Shown: in pieces, positions 34,373-45,436 of the stretch
Numbering within the stretch: the stretch's first letter is position 1
Layout of the letters: each line of letters opens with the position of its first letter
Source of the DNA: Phlyctochytrium arcticum
Lineage: Eukaryota > Chytridiomycota > Chytridiomycetes > Chytridiales > Chytridiaceae
DNA length: 64,000 nucleotides
Assembly: GCA_025602905.1 (NCBI GenBank)
Contig: JAHLKI010000010.1
Coordinates: 310,001 to 374,000 of the forward strand
Reading direction: 5' to 3'
The notes under the pieces: generated by a model
The model's input: the letters and a program-made list of their open reading frames with translations, nothing else
What the model was told of the DNA's origin: nothing
Databases searched by the model: none
Position numbers and translations under genes: made by a program

Positions 34373-36331
34373 CTAGACTAGGTCTTGCCCCTCTACCTTC
34401 AAATTATACTCCTTCAGGATGTCATCAGAAACAGGTGCGGGGCTTTCTACAAACAAATCCCCTCCAGCTAGTTTGGGGAAGGCGATGACCTCCCGTATGC
34501 TGGAGGATCGGCACAACAGTGCCATCAGGCGATCGAAACCCAGTGCAATACCTCCATGTGGTGGGCATCCGTATCGCAAAGCATTTAACAAATGTCCAAA
34601 GTCTTGAGCCATTTTGTCGGGCGACAACCGCAAGATATTTGTCAAAACGTATTCTTGCAATTTTACGTTATGAATTCTGATAGAGCCTCCCCCGATCTCT
34701 TGGCCATTGAGGACCAAGTCATAATGCTGTCCCCGAACATTGGCAGGATATTTCGTCATGAGCTCCAAGTCATCCGTGAACGGGGCGGTAAATGGGTGGT
34801 GTGTGGCTTCAAGATCCCCTTCGATGTTTTCAGTCGCAGGGGTGAATAATGGGAATGAGTGCACCCATAAGAAATTGAGCTGGTCCTGGATGTCAAGAAC
34901 TCCAGCTGACTCCAGCGCTTTGGCCACCTGCAGTCGAGCACGTCCAGCTATCGTATGTGAGCCTCTATAGCCAGCAACTCGGTGGCTAAGTACGACAATG
35001 TCTCCTCTTTGTAAGCCACCCAATTCGCTCTCTATTTGATCCCTCATTCCGCGCTGAAGCCATGGTATTGAGCTACTCCAGTCCTTCTCGGTACCTCCAA
35101 TGCGCACGAATCGTAGATCAGATGCTCTTATTGTTCCGCCATACTGTGGGAACTCTTCCTGAGCTATCGCTGAATGAATGCGCTCGAGATGTGCAGACGA
35201 CAAGTGATTACTACCGCCTGCCACTTTGAATCCTTCAATCCAAAAGTCTTTCCCCGCCTGGTCTGCGACAAAGTTTTTGATGGTCATATCGAATCTGGTG
35301 TCAGGCTTATCTGACCCATAAGACCTCATTGCATCCAAGTATGTCATCCGAGGGAACTTGTGGGTAACATCGACCTTCGCAACCTGTGCCCATATTTTAG
35401 TTACTAATTCCTCGACAAGTTCCATAATGTCTTCCATTGTCACGAAAGACATCTCCAAGTCTATTTGCGTGAACTCTGGCTGCCGGTCGGAACCTAAGGA
35501 TTCGTCCCGAAAGCAGCGTGCGATCTGAAAGTATCGATCAATTGCCCCAGACATCAGTACTTGCTTGTACTGCTGCGGACTTTGTGGTAGAGCGTAAAAC
35601 TTCCCTTTCTGGCGTGTTGGTACAATAAACTCTCGAGCACCTTCTGGGGTGCTTTTAAACAAGTATGGTGTTTCGACCTCTACAAATTGGCGTCCAATCA
35701 AGAAGTTTCGAATGACATGGGCAGCAGCTGACCGTCGGCGTAGGTTCTCCTGCAATTCCCGCCGTCGTAAATCAACGTAACGATACTTGAGCCTGACTTC
35801 CTCGCTCGGTAGCTTCGCCCGAGGGGCGATCGAAAATGGCAAAAGTTCCGCTGGATTTATCACTTCGAACTCGTTCACCAAAACCTCAACCGCTCCAGTT
35901 GCGTCCTGGTGTCGGACAGAGGGAGAGGGTCGCTTGCGGACCACCCCTTTGGCGCATATTATGGATTCGGGAGTTACAGAGAGTATGGAGTCTCTGATGT
36001 CTAGCTCGATAGGTGTGTTTGCGTCAGTACTTTCGTGCACAAGCTGGGTAGACCCAAAGCCATCGCGAATAGGCAGAAACGCTAGATTTTTGCCTATTTT
36101 ACGATGGTTCATTGCCCATCCACAAAGCACTACTTCCTTCCCAACATCTTGGGGCCCCAGATCTCCACAGTTGTGAGTGCGAGGCGGGCAAGCTCTAGAT
36201 CTAGCGCCCAGCAGTGGAGATCCGTCAGAGGAATTTGAGTACCGCAAATGGAAGGGGCGCTGCGATAGCGGCTCCGCTGGCTGGAACGTTGCTGACCGCC
36301 GCACCAAACGTCCCCAAGAAGCTCGTTGCAT
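34373..36331 (-). CDS. MSD1: Mitochondrial aspartyl-tRNA synthetase
   Basis: A single exon of 652 codons runs from the ATG at 36331 to a stop at 34373. The first ~40 residues are rich in Arg and Ser with few acids, a typical mitochondrial presequence. An OB-fold anticodon-binding domain follows (VGKEVVLCGWAMNHRKIGKN), then the class II core: PYLFKSTPEGAREF, LPQSPQQYKQVLM, motif 2 IARCFRDESLGSDRQPEFTQ, the bacterial-type insertion domain, GQEIGGGSIRIH and motif 3 GIALGFDRLMALL. The bacterial AspS layout and length fit the organellar enzyme that charges mitochondrial tRNA-Asp. The lack of introns is notable beside intron-rich neighbours. ARL3 starts divergently 163 bp away. Confidence 0.95.
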   Translation of the reverse strand: MQRASWGRLVRRSATFQPAEPLSQRPFHLRYSNSSDGSPLLGARSRACPPRTHNCGDLGPQDVGKEVVLCGWAMNHRKIGKNLAFLPIRDGFGSTQLVHESTDANTPIELDIRDSILSVTPESIICAKGVVRKRPSPSVRHQDATGAVEVLVNEFEVINPAELLPFSIAPRAKLPSEEVRLKYRYVDLRRRELQENLRRRSAAAHVIRNFLIGRQFVEVETPYLFKSTPEGAREFIVPTRQKGKFYALPQSPQQYKQVLMSGAIDRYFQIARCFRDESLGSDRQPEFTQIDLEMSFVTMEDIMELVEELVTKIWAQVAKVDVTHKFPRMTYLDAMRSYGSDKPDTRFDMTIKNFVADQAGKDFWIEGFKVAGGSNHLSSAHLERIHSAIAQEEFPQYGGTIRASDLRFVRIGGTEKDWSSSIPWLQRGMRDQIESELGGLQRGDIVVLSHRVAGYRGSHTIAGRARLQVAKALESAGVLDIQDQLNFLWVHSFPLFTPATENIEGDLEATHHPFTAPFTDDLELMTKYPANVRGQHYDLVLNGQEIGGGSIRIHNVKLQEYVLTNILRLSPDKMAQDFGHLLNALRYGCPPHGGIALGFDRLMALLCRSSSIREVIAFPKLAGGDLFVESPAPVSDDILKEYNLKVEGQDLV

Positions 36332-36494
36332 ACTAGGCTTCCAGCACTCGTCGCAGACTCGCAGAGCTGGTTGAATTTCTTTTCATGCGAGCGAGTTTCA
36401 TGTTACGTAATCGTCGGAGCGCGAGTGTGGAATGTACAACAGATGTACAAGACGACTCCTCGCGGAACTATAAGAGAAATACCTAGATATTAGA

Positions 36495-37302
36495 ATGGTG
36501 CGTGCATCGGGAGACTTCTAAGCTTACATATATTAATAGTTGCATAGGGCCTGTTATCATTACTTAGGAAGCTGAAACGGGCAGATCGGGAAATCCGAGT
36601 CTTACTCTTGGGCCTCGACAACGCCGGGAAAACATCAATATTAAAGCGGCTCTCCTCAGAAGATATCACGGAAATTAAGCCAACCCAGGGATTCAACATA
36701 AAAAGTGTACAGCAGGATGGTTTCAAAATGAATGTGTGGGACATCGGGGGTGGGTACTGGCAAACTGGCTGACACGAGTTGGTGTACTCAAATTGAGTAG
36801 GGCAGCAGTCAATTCGCCCATATTGGAGGAATTATTTTGAAAGCACGGACGTACTGGTTGGTGTTGTCTCGCTAGGACGCTAGTGGAGCAGTGATTCAAG
36901 TCTGTCATTTTAGATATACATTATCGATAGCGCCGATAAGCGCCGGCTCGAAGAAGCGTATGTAGAAGTGCGAATATGAGGTCAGAGACGGGCGCTGATC
37001 TCTCTTTAGCGGAGAAGAACTTCAAAATCTGTTGGAGGAAATGAAACTGGCGGGTGTTCCTATTCTCGTCTTTGCAAATAAACAAGACTTGCTCACAGCG
37101 GCGGATGGGGCACAGGTGAGTCCACTCTATTTTGCATTATGAGATTTTGGGACTGATTGTATTCTTACAGATAGCAGAAAAGCTCAATCTAAATGCTATA
37201 AGAGACCGACCATGGCAAATTCAACCCTGTTCCGCTAAGACTGGTGATGGAGTGGAAGAAGGGATGCACTGGGCAATGCAGTGTTGCAATAAGCGGTCTT
37301 GA
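36495..37302 (+). CDS. ARL3: ADP-ribosylation factor-like GTPase 3
   Basis: Six coding exons join in frame: 36495-36497, 36548-36749, 36801-36856, 36914-36957, 37010-37115 and 37171-37302, giving 180 residues. The first coding exon is only the ATG; the next begins [11 protein letters not shown], the ARL3 amphipathic start. G-motifs are complete: GLDNAGKTS (P-loop), [11 protein letters not shown] (switch I), WDIGGQQ (switch II), ANKQDL and CSAKTG. The switch I text is diagnostic for ARL3 rather than ARF or ARL2. ARL3-GTP releases lipidated cargo into cilia/flagella, so its presence beside a KIF9 gene supports a flagellate host. It converges on the M13 peptidase (17-bp gap). Confidence 0.94.
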
Positions 37303-37319
37303 ACAATGGGCACTTTTCT

Positions 37320-40257
37320 TTACCAGATTAAGCATTTGTCTTTGGGATTCATTGGCGAACCTGCTGGACACTTGAACGTGTCCGAAAACTCCTTGGAATT
37401 CGTCACCGCTCCAATGACACGGTAGCGACCTGGAGAATGAGGATCCGTCCGCAATCTGCGTAGGGCAATCTCTGGTCGCGAGTTCCCACACCATACCTGT
37501 AACATAACATTTTCGTCAGTAAATTCCTACATTCACACTCACAATCCATAGTGTACCTGTGCAAAGGAGAGGAAGAAAAGCTGATCCTTGGTCATTTTTG
37601 GGAATCCTGGTAACATAAAATTTTTCTTTGCGCCCTCTGGTGCGTGCATATCTCTCCGCCAGGCCTCCAGGGCTCGGCTAAGTCCACCGTTATCGGCCAA
37701 ATTTTCGCCCAAAGTAAGTTTTCTAAGACCGTGCGGTTCAGTTGTTATCCAGTACATAATACGTTAACCAAAGACAAATCTAACCCGTCCAAATTGTGCG
37801 ATTTGCCTTGATCATCGATGACTGAATACTTGCTGTACTGTTTTACAAAACATTTGGCTTTTTCCGAAAAATTCTCGGACGTCGAATTCGACCACCAATC
37901 GTTCAGTCGGCCATGCGAATCATACTGGCGTCCAAGATTATCGAAAGCGTGGGTCAGCTCGTGGCCGACAACAGCACCGATAGCACCAAAATTCAAATAC
38001 TGCGGGTTTAACGCACTATAAAATGGAGTTTGCAAGATTCCTGAGGATTTCGATGAGTAACCGTGCAATTTGCAAACCCGACCATGAACGAACCTGCAGG
38101 GAAGACTAGCTCATTCATGGTGGGGTGGTAATACTAGCGACGAAGTTAGCCCAATGTGGCAATGCAAAGGACCTGATTGTTCATACAGCGTTCACAGTCG
38201 GGGGAGTCATTTCCCATTTGGTGCGGTCGATTGGCTTCAGGATGTTGCGGAGGTTATCTTTCGACTGCCAGCGGGTTAAGCCTACCACGTTGGTAAAATA
38301 CTCTTTCTGGTCGACGGCGGCATCCTTATACTTGGCATCCAGTGTTTTCGGTTCCATAACTTCATCTGCATAGCCAACCTTCTCGTTAAGCGAGTGAACC
38401 TTTTCCACCGCCTTCTGGCGAGTTACTTCATCAAGCCAATCTATACTAGGCAACTTTCTCAAAAATGCATCTTTGATATTTTTGATAGCGGATGTCGCTG
38501 CTTTTTTGCTGGTCCCCGGGAATGCTCGCACTACGAAAGGTCGGCCCAAAAGATCACCCAAAAAAGAATCAGTCTGCGAAAGACAGGTGCGCCATCGGGG
38601 AGGCTGCTGGTTTGCTCGACGTCCAATCTTGATTTCAAACTCGCGAAATATTTCCTTGATGTCGTCGGACGCTTGACTTGAAAAGGCATTGATGTAGTTC
38701 CAGAGAATATAGGCCTCCAGAGTTTCTGAGGTAGTGCCGGATAAAACATCCGTGAGGTTTCCGAAAAAATCAGGAGTGCCCACAATAATTTTGGTGTCCT
38801 TGTGGATTACGTTAGGGAACTCTTCTTTGGGGAAAATATTTTGAAAGTAAGTTTCCCAAGGCATTGCAGAACTCAGTTTTTGCAGGCTCGTCAATGTAAA
38901 TGGATTGTAAGTTTTCAAAGGGTCACCCAGATCAGCACTAAACACAAGTCAATTGGACTACACGACGAAATCCCATCATGGGTAAGGAGACAATTACCTC
39001 GGCCATGTAAATTTAGCCAATTTGCCTTCAAGCTCTACAACCGATTTAGCCAGGGACCGATAATCGCGTCCAGTTCCCCAAGTGACTTGATTCAACAAAG
39101 CTTTGAAAGCCTTTTCCGCGGTTATCTCCAGGATTGACGTGTAGTCTACTTCTTGGTAATACCTACCTCTCACATCAGCAAAACGGACCAGTAACGGATA
39201 ATGCTAACTTACTCTCTACTTGGAAGAGAAAGCCCTCCTTGCTGCAGAAGCAAAACATTATGCTCAGGATCCTTGTCGTCTAAGCTGACGCCCATTTCAA
39301 ATAGGGCTGCAGTCCCAGAACTATGAGCTTGTACCAGGGCCAATGCTACTTTGTCTAGATCCGTTTTCTTTTCTCCCAAGGGGAAGTGCTTCGCCCCTTC
39401 TCGAAGGAGATCGAGGAGCGGCCGGTGACCGTTATTGTTGATGCGGGTTTCATTCATACAACTGCCGTAGAATAATTGGATCTTGCGGAAATTTGCTTCA
39501 TCTGCCTCCTTTTCATCAGGGGATAGACTGTCGTCAGGAGAGTACGGATTCTCAAGAACATCTTGAAGGATTCGCTGGACCAGATGAGGGTCAATGATGG
39601 GAATGAGTGGAAAAAGGAGTATAGCTCTTGCTCACCAAATTCCGCTCAATGATGGTATTGAAAGACCCAACTTGAGACTTATCCTCCGGAATGGGATGCT
39701 CCTTTATCCAACCGCCACAACTGTACTCATAGAAGTCCTGCAGACAGCCAACATCAGTGTCTGGCGTCATCTCTAATTGAGCAGATGCATACTTCGCACG
39801 GGTCCACAGCAAAATTCATGTTTTCCAAAATATGACCGGCAGTTATCACGCAGTCGCGGTCCAAACACACAGTATCATCTTTGGGACTCTATAGTGGGTA
39901 GCGAGGTAGAGATTGTCAATATTTTGGCGATTCGCCAAGATCACAAACAAAGCAATGCCGTACCGAAGACGACGATGGTACTGACAACAACAGACCAACT
40001 ATCGGTAGGAGAAGAACTAGAGCGACAACGACGCAAAAGACTCGTCGTCTTTGGACTTTGCCCAAGTAACGACGCCAAACTGGCTGGTGAGGAATGCCGA
40101 GCGAGCCCAGCAGAGCTTCTTGCTGCTCATCGTCGCCATCGGTATCGCCGCCCCGATGCATGGTTGTCAGTCTGAGGCTTTCAAGATTGTGTGTGGATCG
40201 GTCGCTGTGGGGTGGTGGACCAAGCGCTGGACGGAAGCCTGGACCAAACGCGTCCAT
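37320..40257 (-). CDS. M13 family zinc metallopeptidase (neprilysin/ECE-like)
   Basis: A multi-exon gene runs from the ATG at 40257 to a TAA at 37320-37322. It starts with a ~70-residue cytosolic segment and one transmembrane helix ([20 protein letters not shown]), giving a type II membrane protein with an external catalytic domain. The entry domain has the conserved [20 protein letters not shown]. The active site is GHELTHAFD (near 37950; HExxH zinc site), with the third ligand and partner acid in GENLADNGG (near 37700). The protein ends in KCLIW, the Cys-x-x-Trp terminus typical of M13 enzymes. It would cleave peptides at the cell surface; the substrate is unknown. Intron positions were not all fixed. 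The stop lies 17 bp from the ARL3 stop. Confidence 0.92.
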
Positions 40258-40605
40258 GAAAATGTCAAGCAGAATGACACTTGTGACACTTCAACTCTTC
40301 AATTCAGGCCTGGGGCCGTGAAACTCAATTTCAAACAGGACGCAGTTCTGTCTTCCTCATGACAAACTAATGCAATGCCTACACTCGCCAATGCAGCTTT
40401 TCTGGTCCTCTTTCCAACAATTAGCACAAGGTAATGACAAGAATGACAATGGCAGCATGGCAGTGCACGCGAAGTTGAACGCGTGCGTGGTGGCGAAGCG
40501 TCGGAGAAGTTGAACTGTGCAATTCAACGACCATAAAAAACCTTGAAGAGATCACTCTGCAACGCAACTCGAGGACGGAACGAGCATACTCAGAGTAGCG
40601 CCAAG
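40258..40605. other. Divergent intergenic region
   Basis: This 348-bp stretch lies between the M13 peptidase start and the membrane-protein start. No gene was seen. Confidence 0.45.
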
Positions 40606-43007
40606 ATGCGGTTAACGGTCACTACCGCCAAATACATTCTTGTCCCCATTATCATTGCAATCTTCATTGTTTATTCCGGCTATTGTTTATACATCCATGT
40701 CACGCAAACGCCTGGGATTTCACTGCAACTATCCAGTGAGTTGCCTCCATTACCCTGTAAGTTTTGGATCTATTCTTAAAAGTTTTCTGTTGAACAAGAA
40801 TTTACAATTTGAGACCCAGATCTAGCTTTCGTTTTACCGTATGGTCCCGCTGTTGCGACGCTTTTCAATACCCTACCATCATTACCTACACCAACATGGC
40901 CATTTGCTGCCTTAGGTCAGTATAGATAGATAACATTTCGGAGGTCAGGAGAGCTAACTTTATAGCAAAGATCCCGTGCGTGATGCGCAATTGCCACCTC
41001 AACAACTCAATGCCTTTGGTGGGCATCCCATCTCCGATTACTTTACCGTTCGGAATCGAAGCTTCAACAGTCGAAGCATTCAAGATCTGGTTTCTAATGT
41101 TTCTACTGTTTATACCATGGACCCCCGTAATCGAAAATGGGACCCACCCTCACGTTGGTGGCCGGATCCTGTGACATCTTGCGCGCATCTCTGACACCTT
41201 GTCGCATAGTGCAATTTACCCTCACATTGCAGAGGAGTCAGCTATTCACAACCGATACACCACCTCCGCAATTCCCCTTTGTTTTAATTGGTGCTTTGGG
41301 CTCGAGGCACGCATGCGAGCACCCCTTTTACGCCCTTCCACTGGCTAACATTCCCAACTTGTAGATTAACCAACACACAAGAGTTTGGGTCCATACAAAA
41401 CCTTGACTTGTCAACGTATCCAGAAGACTATAACGGTTTCACAGATATTCGTGCAAAATCCCGCTTCTCACGCGATATCAATTCGCTAATTCAAGATGGG
41501 AACTGGGGCTCTCTGAGCACATATACCGTACAAGCATTTCGGTATGAGTATTTAAATGGCACTAAGGAAACATTCTTTGGTGAGGGCGCGCATGAGCTGA
41601 AAAGGCATCACGTCATTCTGAAGCGGATGTAGAGATGGCCAACATCGGCCAGATGGATGTTCCACCCAACATAGGTCTGAATGCAGCGGATGGTATGGTG
41701 ATATACTTGCGACTTGCATCACAATGGACGACAGTCTATCGGGAATACCAGCCGATCCCGTGGGCACAAACCATTTCTGCGTAAGTTCAGGCTCCACCTG
41801 ATGACATAGAGATCCTGGAACTTATTCTTGTGGCGTATTTTAGGATTGCTACAGCCTTCCAGATTCTCTTACTGACTGGACTCATGTTTTTGTTCGGGCA
41901 AGGTCGTTTCAGCCCGTATGGTGCGTTTATAGGGCAATATGATCTTCATTCGCCATCAATGCTAAAGTCATCTGGTGTCAGGCCTTCTTCATCGCATTTT
42001 GCCAGGCGCAGACCATACCACTTATCTTCCAGTTGGGTCAGACGAGATGTCAAAGTTTAGATTCTTTGTCAATGAGTATCTGGACACCACACCTCTTGGA
42101 ATCGCCGCTGTCGGCCTTGGATACGCCCCTCCACCGCGAAAGCGCCCATTACCCGTCACAGCTGTTTCTGTGTTGGCTTTGCTCTTCCTTTTGGCTTCGT
42201 TTATCATGTACTTACTCGCCTTATTTGGCGGGAACGGCGACCTGTTTGTCAAGAACATCAGTTTCTTGGATATTACCAAAACCACACAACCAGTTGAAAC
42301 GCGTACAACGCTCGGCTTGGGACTCTGGGTCAGTGATATCTGTACACTGTGATTCTTTTGGGGCTGACACTACTTGAAGGGGTATTGCTCAAAATCTGCC
42401 AAGGCACATCATTGCACGGAGGCAACTATGACTGAATTGTTTCAGAGCTTTGATTTCAACTCCACAGTGCTCGGGCCCGACGCATTCCCAAGTAAAACAA
42501 ACGCCGTCGATTTCGTTTTACTTCTGGGAGCCAGTGTCTTTATGGCGATAGCACTGTTTAGCAGGATGATTTCATTTTGGCTAAGGTGAGTATCGCCAAC
42601 ATAGCGCCATACCCATATTACGAGGTACTTTACTAAACATTCAATTCAGGTCCTTGAACGGGACATCCGATGTTGTCGCCCCGGCGACGAGTTCGGTGGC
42701 CTTACTCAGTGGGTTTGTTGCTTTTGCGACCCTCATTGCTTACTACACGAACATCAAGCATAACGTCGAAAGCTGGGGCGAAGGATGGATTGGCCATCTG
42801 GGAATAGGAGTCACCCTGGTCGGTTGCGCAGTTCTGCTAAACATTATAAGCGCTGTACTTTTGTTCTGGGAGCTTCGTATCATGCGACAAAAGGAACGGG
42901 ACATGAAGGAATGGAAACGCGAGTCTTTTGCTCGTGAAAGTATGAGCAACGATGCCAGCGCAACGGCTACGCAGTATGACGTCCCCAAAAATGACAATCC
43001 GGCTTAG
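40606..43007 (+). CDS. Multispanning membrane protein with SUR7/PalI-like C-terminal half
   Basis: The start MRLTVTTAKYILVPIII (ATG at 40606) is followed by a hydrophobic segment. Further spliced pieces include FVLPYGPAVATLFNTLPS, a hydrophilic extracytoplasmic-looking region around 41400-41770, and a helix near 41850-41900. The last third (about 42050-43007) is clearer: a helix VSVLALLFLLASFIMYLLAL, a loop with FLDI then LGLGLWGYCSKS joined across an intron, and three more hydrophobic helices, then a charged tail ending at 43007. GLWGYC in the first loop of a four-helix bundle is the mark of the SUR7/PalI/claudin-like family of fungal cortical membrane proteins. Whether the N-terminal part belongs to the same transcript is not certain; two genes are possible. 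Exon joins in 40.9-41.4 kb are ambiguous. Confidence 0.5.
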
Positions 43008-43095
43008 TTTAGATGCATATCGTAGACCTTTGAATTCTCAGTCTAGATTACGTCTTTCATAGCACATTGGGTCAACGCTGCTTCTGGAGCATAAT

Positions 43096-44160
43096 TCACG
43101 CAGCTTTCATATATACATTCGGCCGCATGCAAAAACGAGCGGTTTTGCTGCCGCCACTCGGATCACTTCCGATTGGGTGTACTTCAAGCTCCTTGTTTAG
43201 CCAATGCCTCAAAAATCTGAGGTGGTCATTTGAGTCTCCAGGAATTCACTACTCAAGGAAGGACATACCTCAAGAAACGCGTCAGGCTCCTGGGCCCCAG
43301 AAAGAGAATACTGCTCTGCGATACGAAAATGTGGTACTCCTGTTATCCTCCTCCTACGCGCCTCCTGTGTCAAACACAATCCGTCAGCAGCAAGATCTAT
43401 TTTTTACCCGATACGCGAAAAAATCTGAGCAAATACCTCAATCTCGGACATAACCTTTTCTTCTCCTTCATTAGAAGCCAAGTATTCCAAGACTTCTTCT
43501 CGCTTCAAGCCAACGCGAGCAGCGGCATCGGCCAAAACGGTTGGGTCGCCAATGTTTTTACTGCGCTCAAAGTAGTCAGCGAATAGCTCGTCGACCAAGG
43601 GCAGTTGCAGGCCTTTCTTGGCAGCCAGATCGAGGACGCGGTGAGAGTCGATTGTGCTAGAGTGAAAGCCCAGTCAGCATTGACCTATTTGAACGGCGCA
43701 CATCGAGAATTGTGCAGCAAATGCCGTACCTTGCCGTCAGACCGTCCATCGACAACTTGATGCCTTCGCCGGCAGCAACTTGGGTAATGTGAGGCATCAT
43801 CTGTTGCATTCTGGCCTCCCCAAACTTTGCTCGATACCGTTCTAGCTTGCTGACCCCTTCTTTAGGCAGAGTGCCATCAAGCTGTTCAAGTCCACCAATT
43901 AGCAGATGTCAACTATAGTCTGATGCCCGTCTGATGACGCATTACTTGAAAAGGCTTAAACTTGATTTGAAAGTCCACAGGAAGCTGCTTGGCTTTGGCG
44001 GTCGCAATAGCTTTGTCCAGTCGTTTCTTGCCAATGTAACACCTAAGACGTCTCTCTATTAATCTCCAATCGGGCAAGAGCAAAACTTTGGCAGGTACCA
44101 AGGACAAATGGTGTCTGACACCACTTCGATGGGGATCACGCGGCGAGCGACTACAGACAT
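43096..44160 (-). CDS. FrnE-like DsbA-family thioredoxin-fold protein
   Basis: The start at 44160 reads MSVVARRVIPIEVVSDTICP, then an intron, then WCYIGKKRLDKAI, so a Cys-Pro-Trp-Cys redox motif sits at the N-terminal end of the first helix. Downstream exons read LPVDFQIKFKPFQ, ELFADYFERSKNIGDPTVLA, LKREEVLEYLASNEGEEKV and RRRITGVPHFRIAEQYSLSG, with the cis-proline GVP typical of DsbA/FrnE and 2-hydroxychromene-2-carboxylate isomerases. Family members act as dithiol oxidoreductases or glutathione-dependent isomerases; retention of CPWC favours redox work. No signal peptide is seen, so it is probably cytosolic. The final exon is uncertain; I end it near 43096. It converges on the SUR7-like gene. 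Confidence 0.85.
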
Positions 44161-44403
44161 ACTGGAGTTGTTTAAGTCGTGAGAAGGTGTGTTTGTTGAG
44201 CTTATTTCAACAGGTTGTAGACGAAGATCTGCAGGTCTTTATAAATTTACATCATGGCAAATCGAATTTGTCATGGTCGCACACAATGACAAATGTGTCG
44301 GAACGACAGCGAGCTGCGGAAAGTGCGGAAACCCGCTGTCCATTTCCAATGTCTTAAATACATGGATACATCGACGAATAGAATTTAAAGAAAAAGAAGA
44401 TGT
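44161..44403. other. Short intergenic region
   Basis: The 243 bp between two same-strand genes hold the FrnE-like promoter and the end of the Cox17-fusion transcript. Nothing else was recognised. Confidence 0.4.
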
Positions 44404-45188
44404 CTATATGTTAAATCCCTGAGCACGCATACAATCCTGATGGGCCTTGATCAAATCCTCGCATTTCTCCTCCCCAAAAGTAATGACGCACTCGTCTCGC
44501 TTCTTCCGGGTTTCGGGGCAGGCACAACACGGTTTGCATTTTGGTTTGGCGGGGGTGTCGTTGGGGTTGGCGGCTGGGACTGGTGTAGTTGGGCCAGTGG
44601 CCGGAGTTGCAGAGGAGGACGACGAGAACCAGGATGTGAAGGAGGAGAAGAGGGAAGTAGAGGGTTCGCTGGGACTGGCGGCTTTGAGGAGGGGGGTGGA
44701 GAAGTCGCCCCTTGCTCGTAGTTCTAAAGTGGCATCAATGAGGTCAGATCTTTGGGTATCCACATCCGGGCGCAATGCTGGATGTCTTACCCCGCTCATC
44801 TTCTTCAGTCAACGTGAAAAATTGTTTCTTTTTTTCGTCCACCAACTTACGGAACTAATAAAGAAGCAAGGGTCAGACTTGACTTTCACCGCGGAACGTT
44901 GCGACAAAAAATCCCTTACCCCGGTAAAGCAGTTCTCACCCTGTCCCCAGTCGGCATACAGCACAAGGTATGCCCCAACTGCTCCAATAGCCAAATTGCT
45001 GCCTACCGTCAATCGGCGCATGGATGGTGCTGTTTCCATTCGACCTAAATAAGGTGTATAAGTAAGAAGCATCGGTTGTGGGTAAATTCGAGAAGATACA
45101 TACGGGGCGACAAGATTCTCCGCCGATATTTGAGCATCCGAGCATCCTCCGCAATGACTTTCGGCACGCTGGTATCGTAGTGGGACAT
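44404..45188 (-). CDS. One-pass membrane protein fused to Cox17 copper chaperone
   Basis: Four exons (45104-45188, 44920-45044, 44791-44854, 44404-44723) join with canonical splice sites into 197 residues. The N-terminal part ([18 protein letters not shown]...) is basic, with one transmembrane helix at about 44-60 ([18 protein letters not shown]), then a charged stretch [20 protein letters not shown] and a Ser/Thr/Pro linker. Residues 154-197 are a complete Cox17: CKPCCACPE with the copper-binding Cys pair, followed by a twin Cys-x9-Cys hairpin and the usual end MRAQGFNI. There is no methionine in frame between the linker and Cox17, so the chaperone should be made only as part of the fusion. 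Normal Cox17 is a free intermembrane-space protein that passes copper to Sco1 and Cox11. The N-terminal domain is not recognised. Confidence 0.87.
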
Positions 45189-45436
45189 TGTCGTTTGGTC
45201 TCTTTTGTGTTGACTGTCCGTATATAAGTTTGTTGAAGAGATTAAACCGATCGGAATATGGGAAATAATGGGAGACTGCTGAAAAGCCACGGATCGCAAT
45301 TTACCGTCTTTTTCATATCGCCTCTTTCGGAATTTTGGTTTGTTGATGACCGGTTGCGCAACGCCGGGCGAACGTCGGAGCAAACAATTCAGAGATCACA
45401 CCTCTGTTTTGGCCCTGACACAGGCAGAGACAAGAA

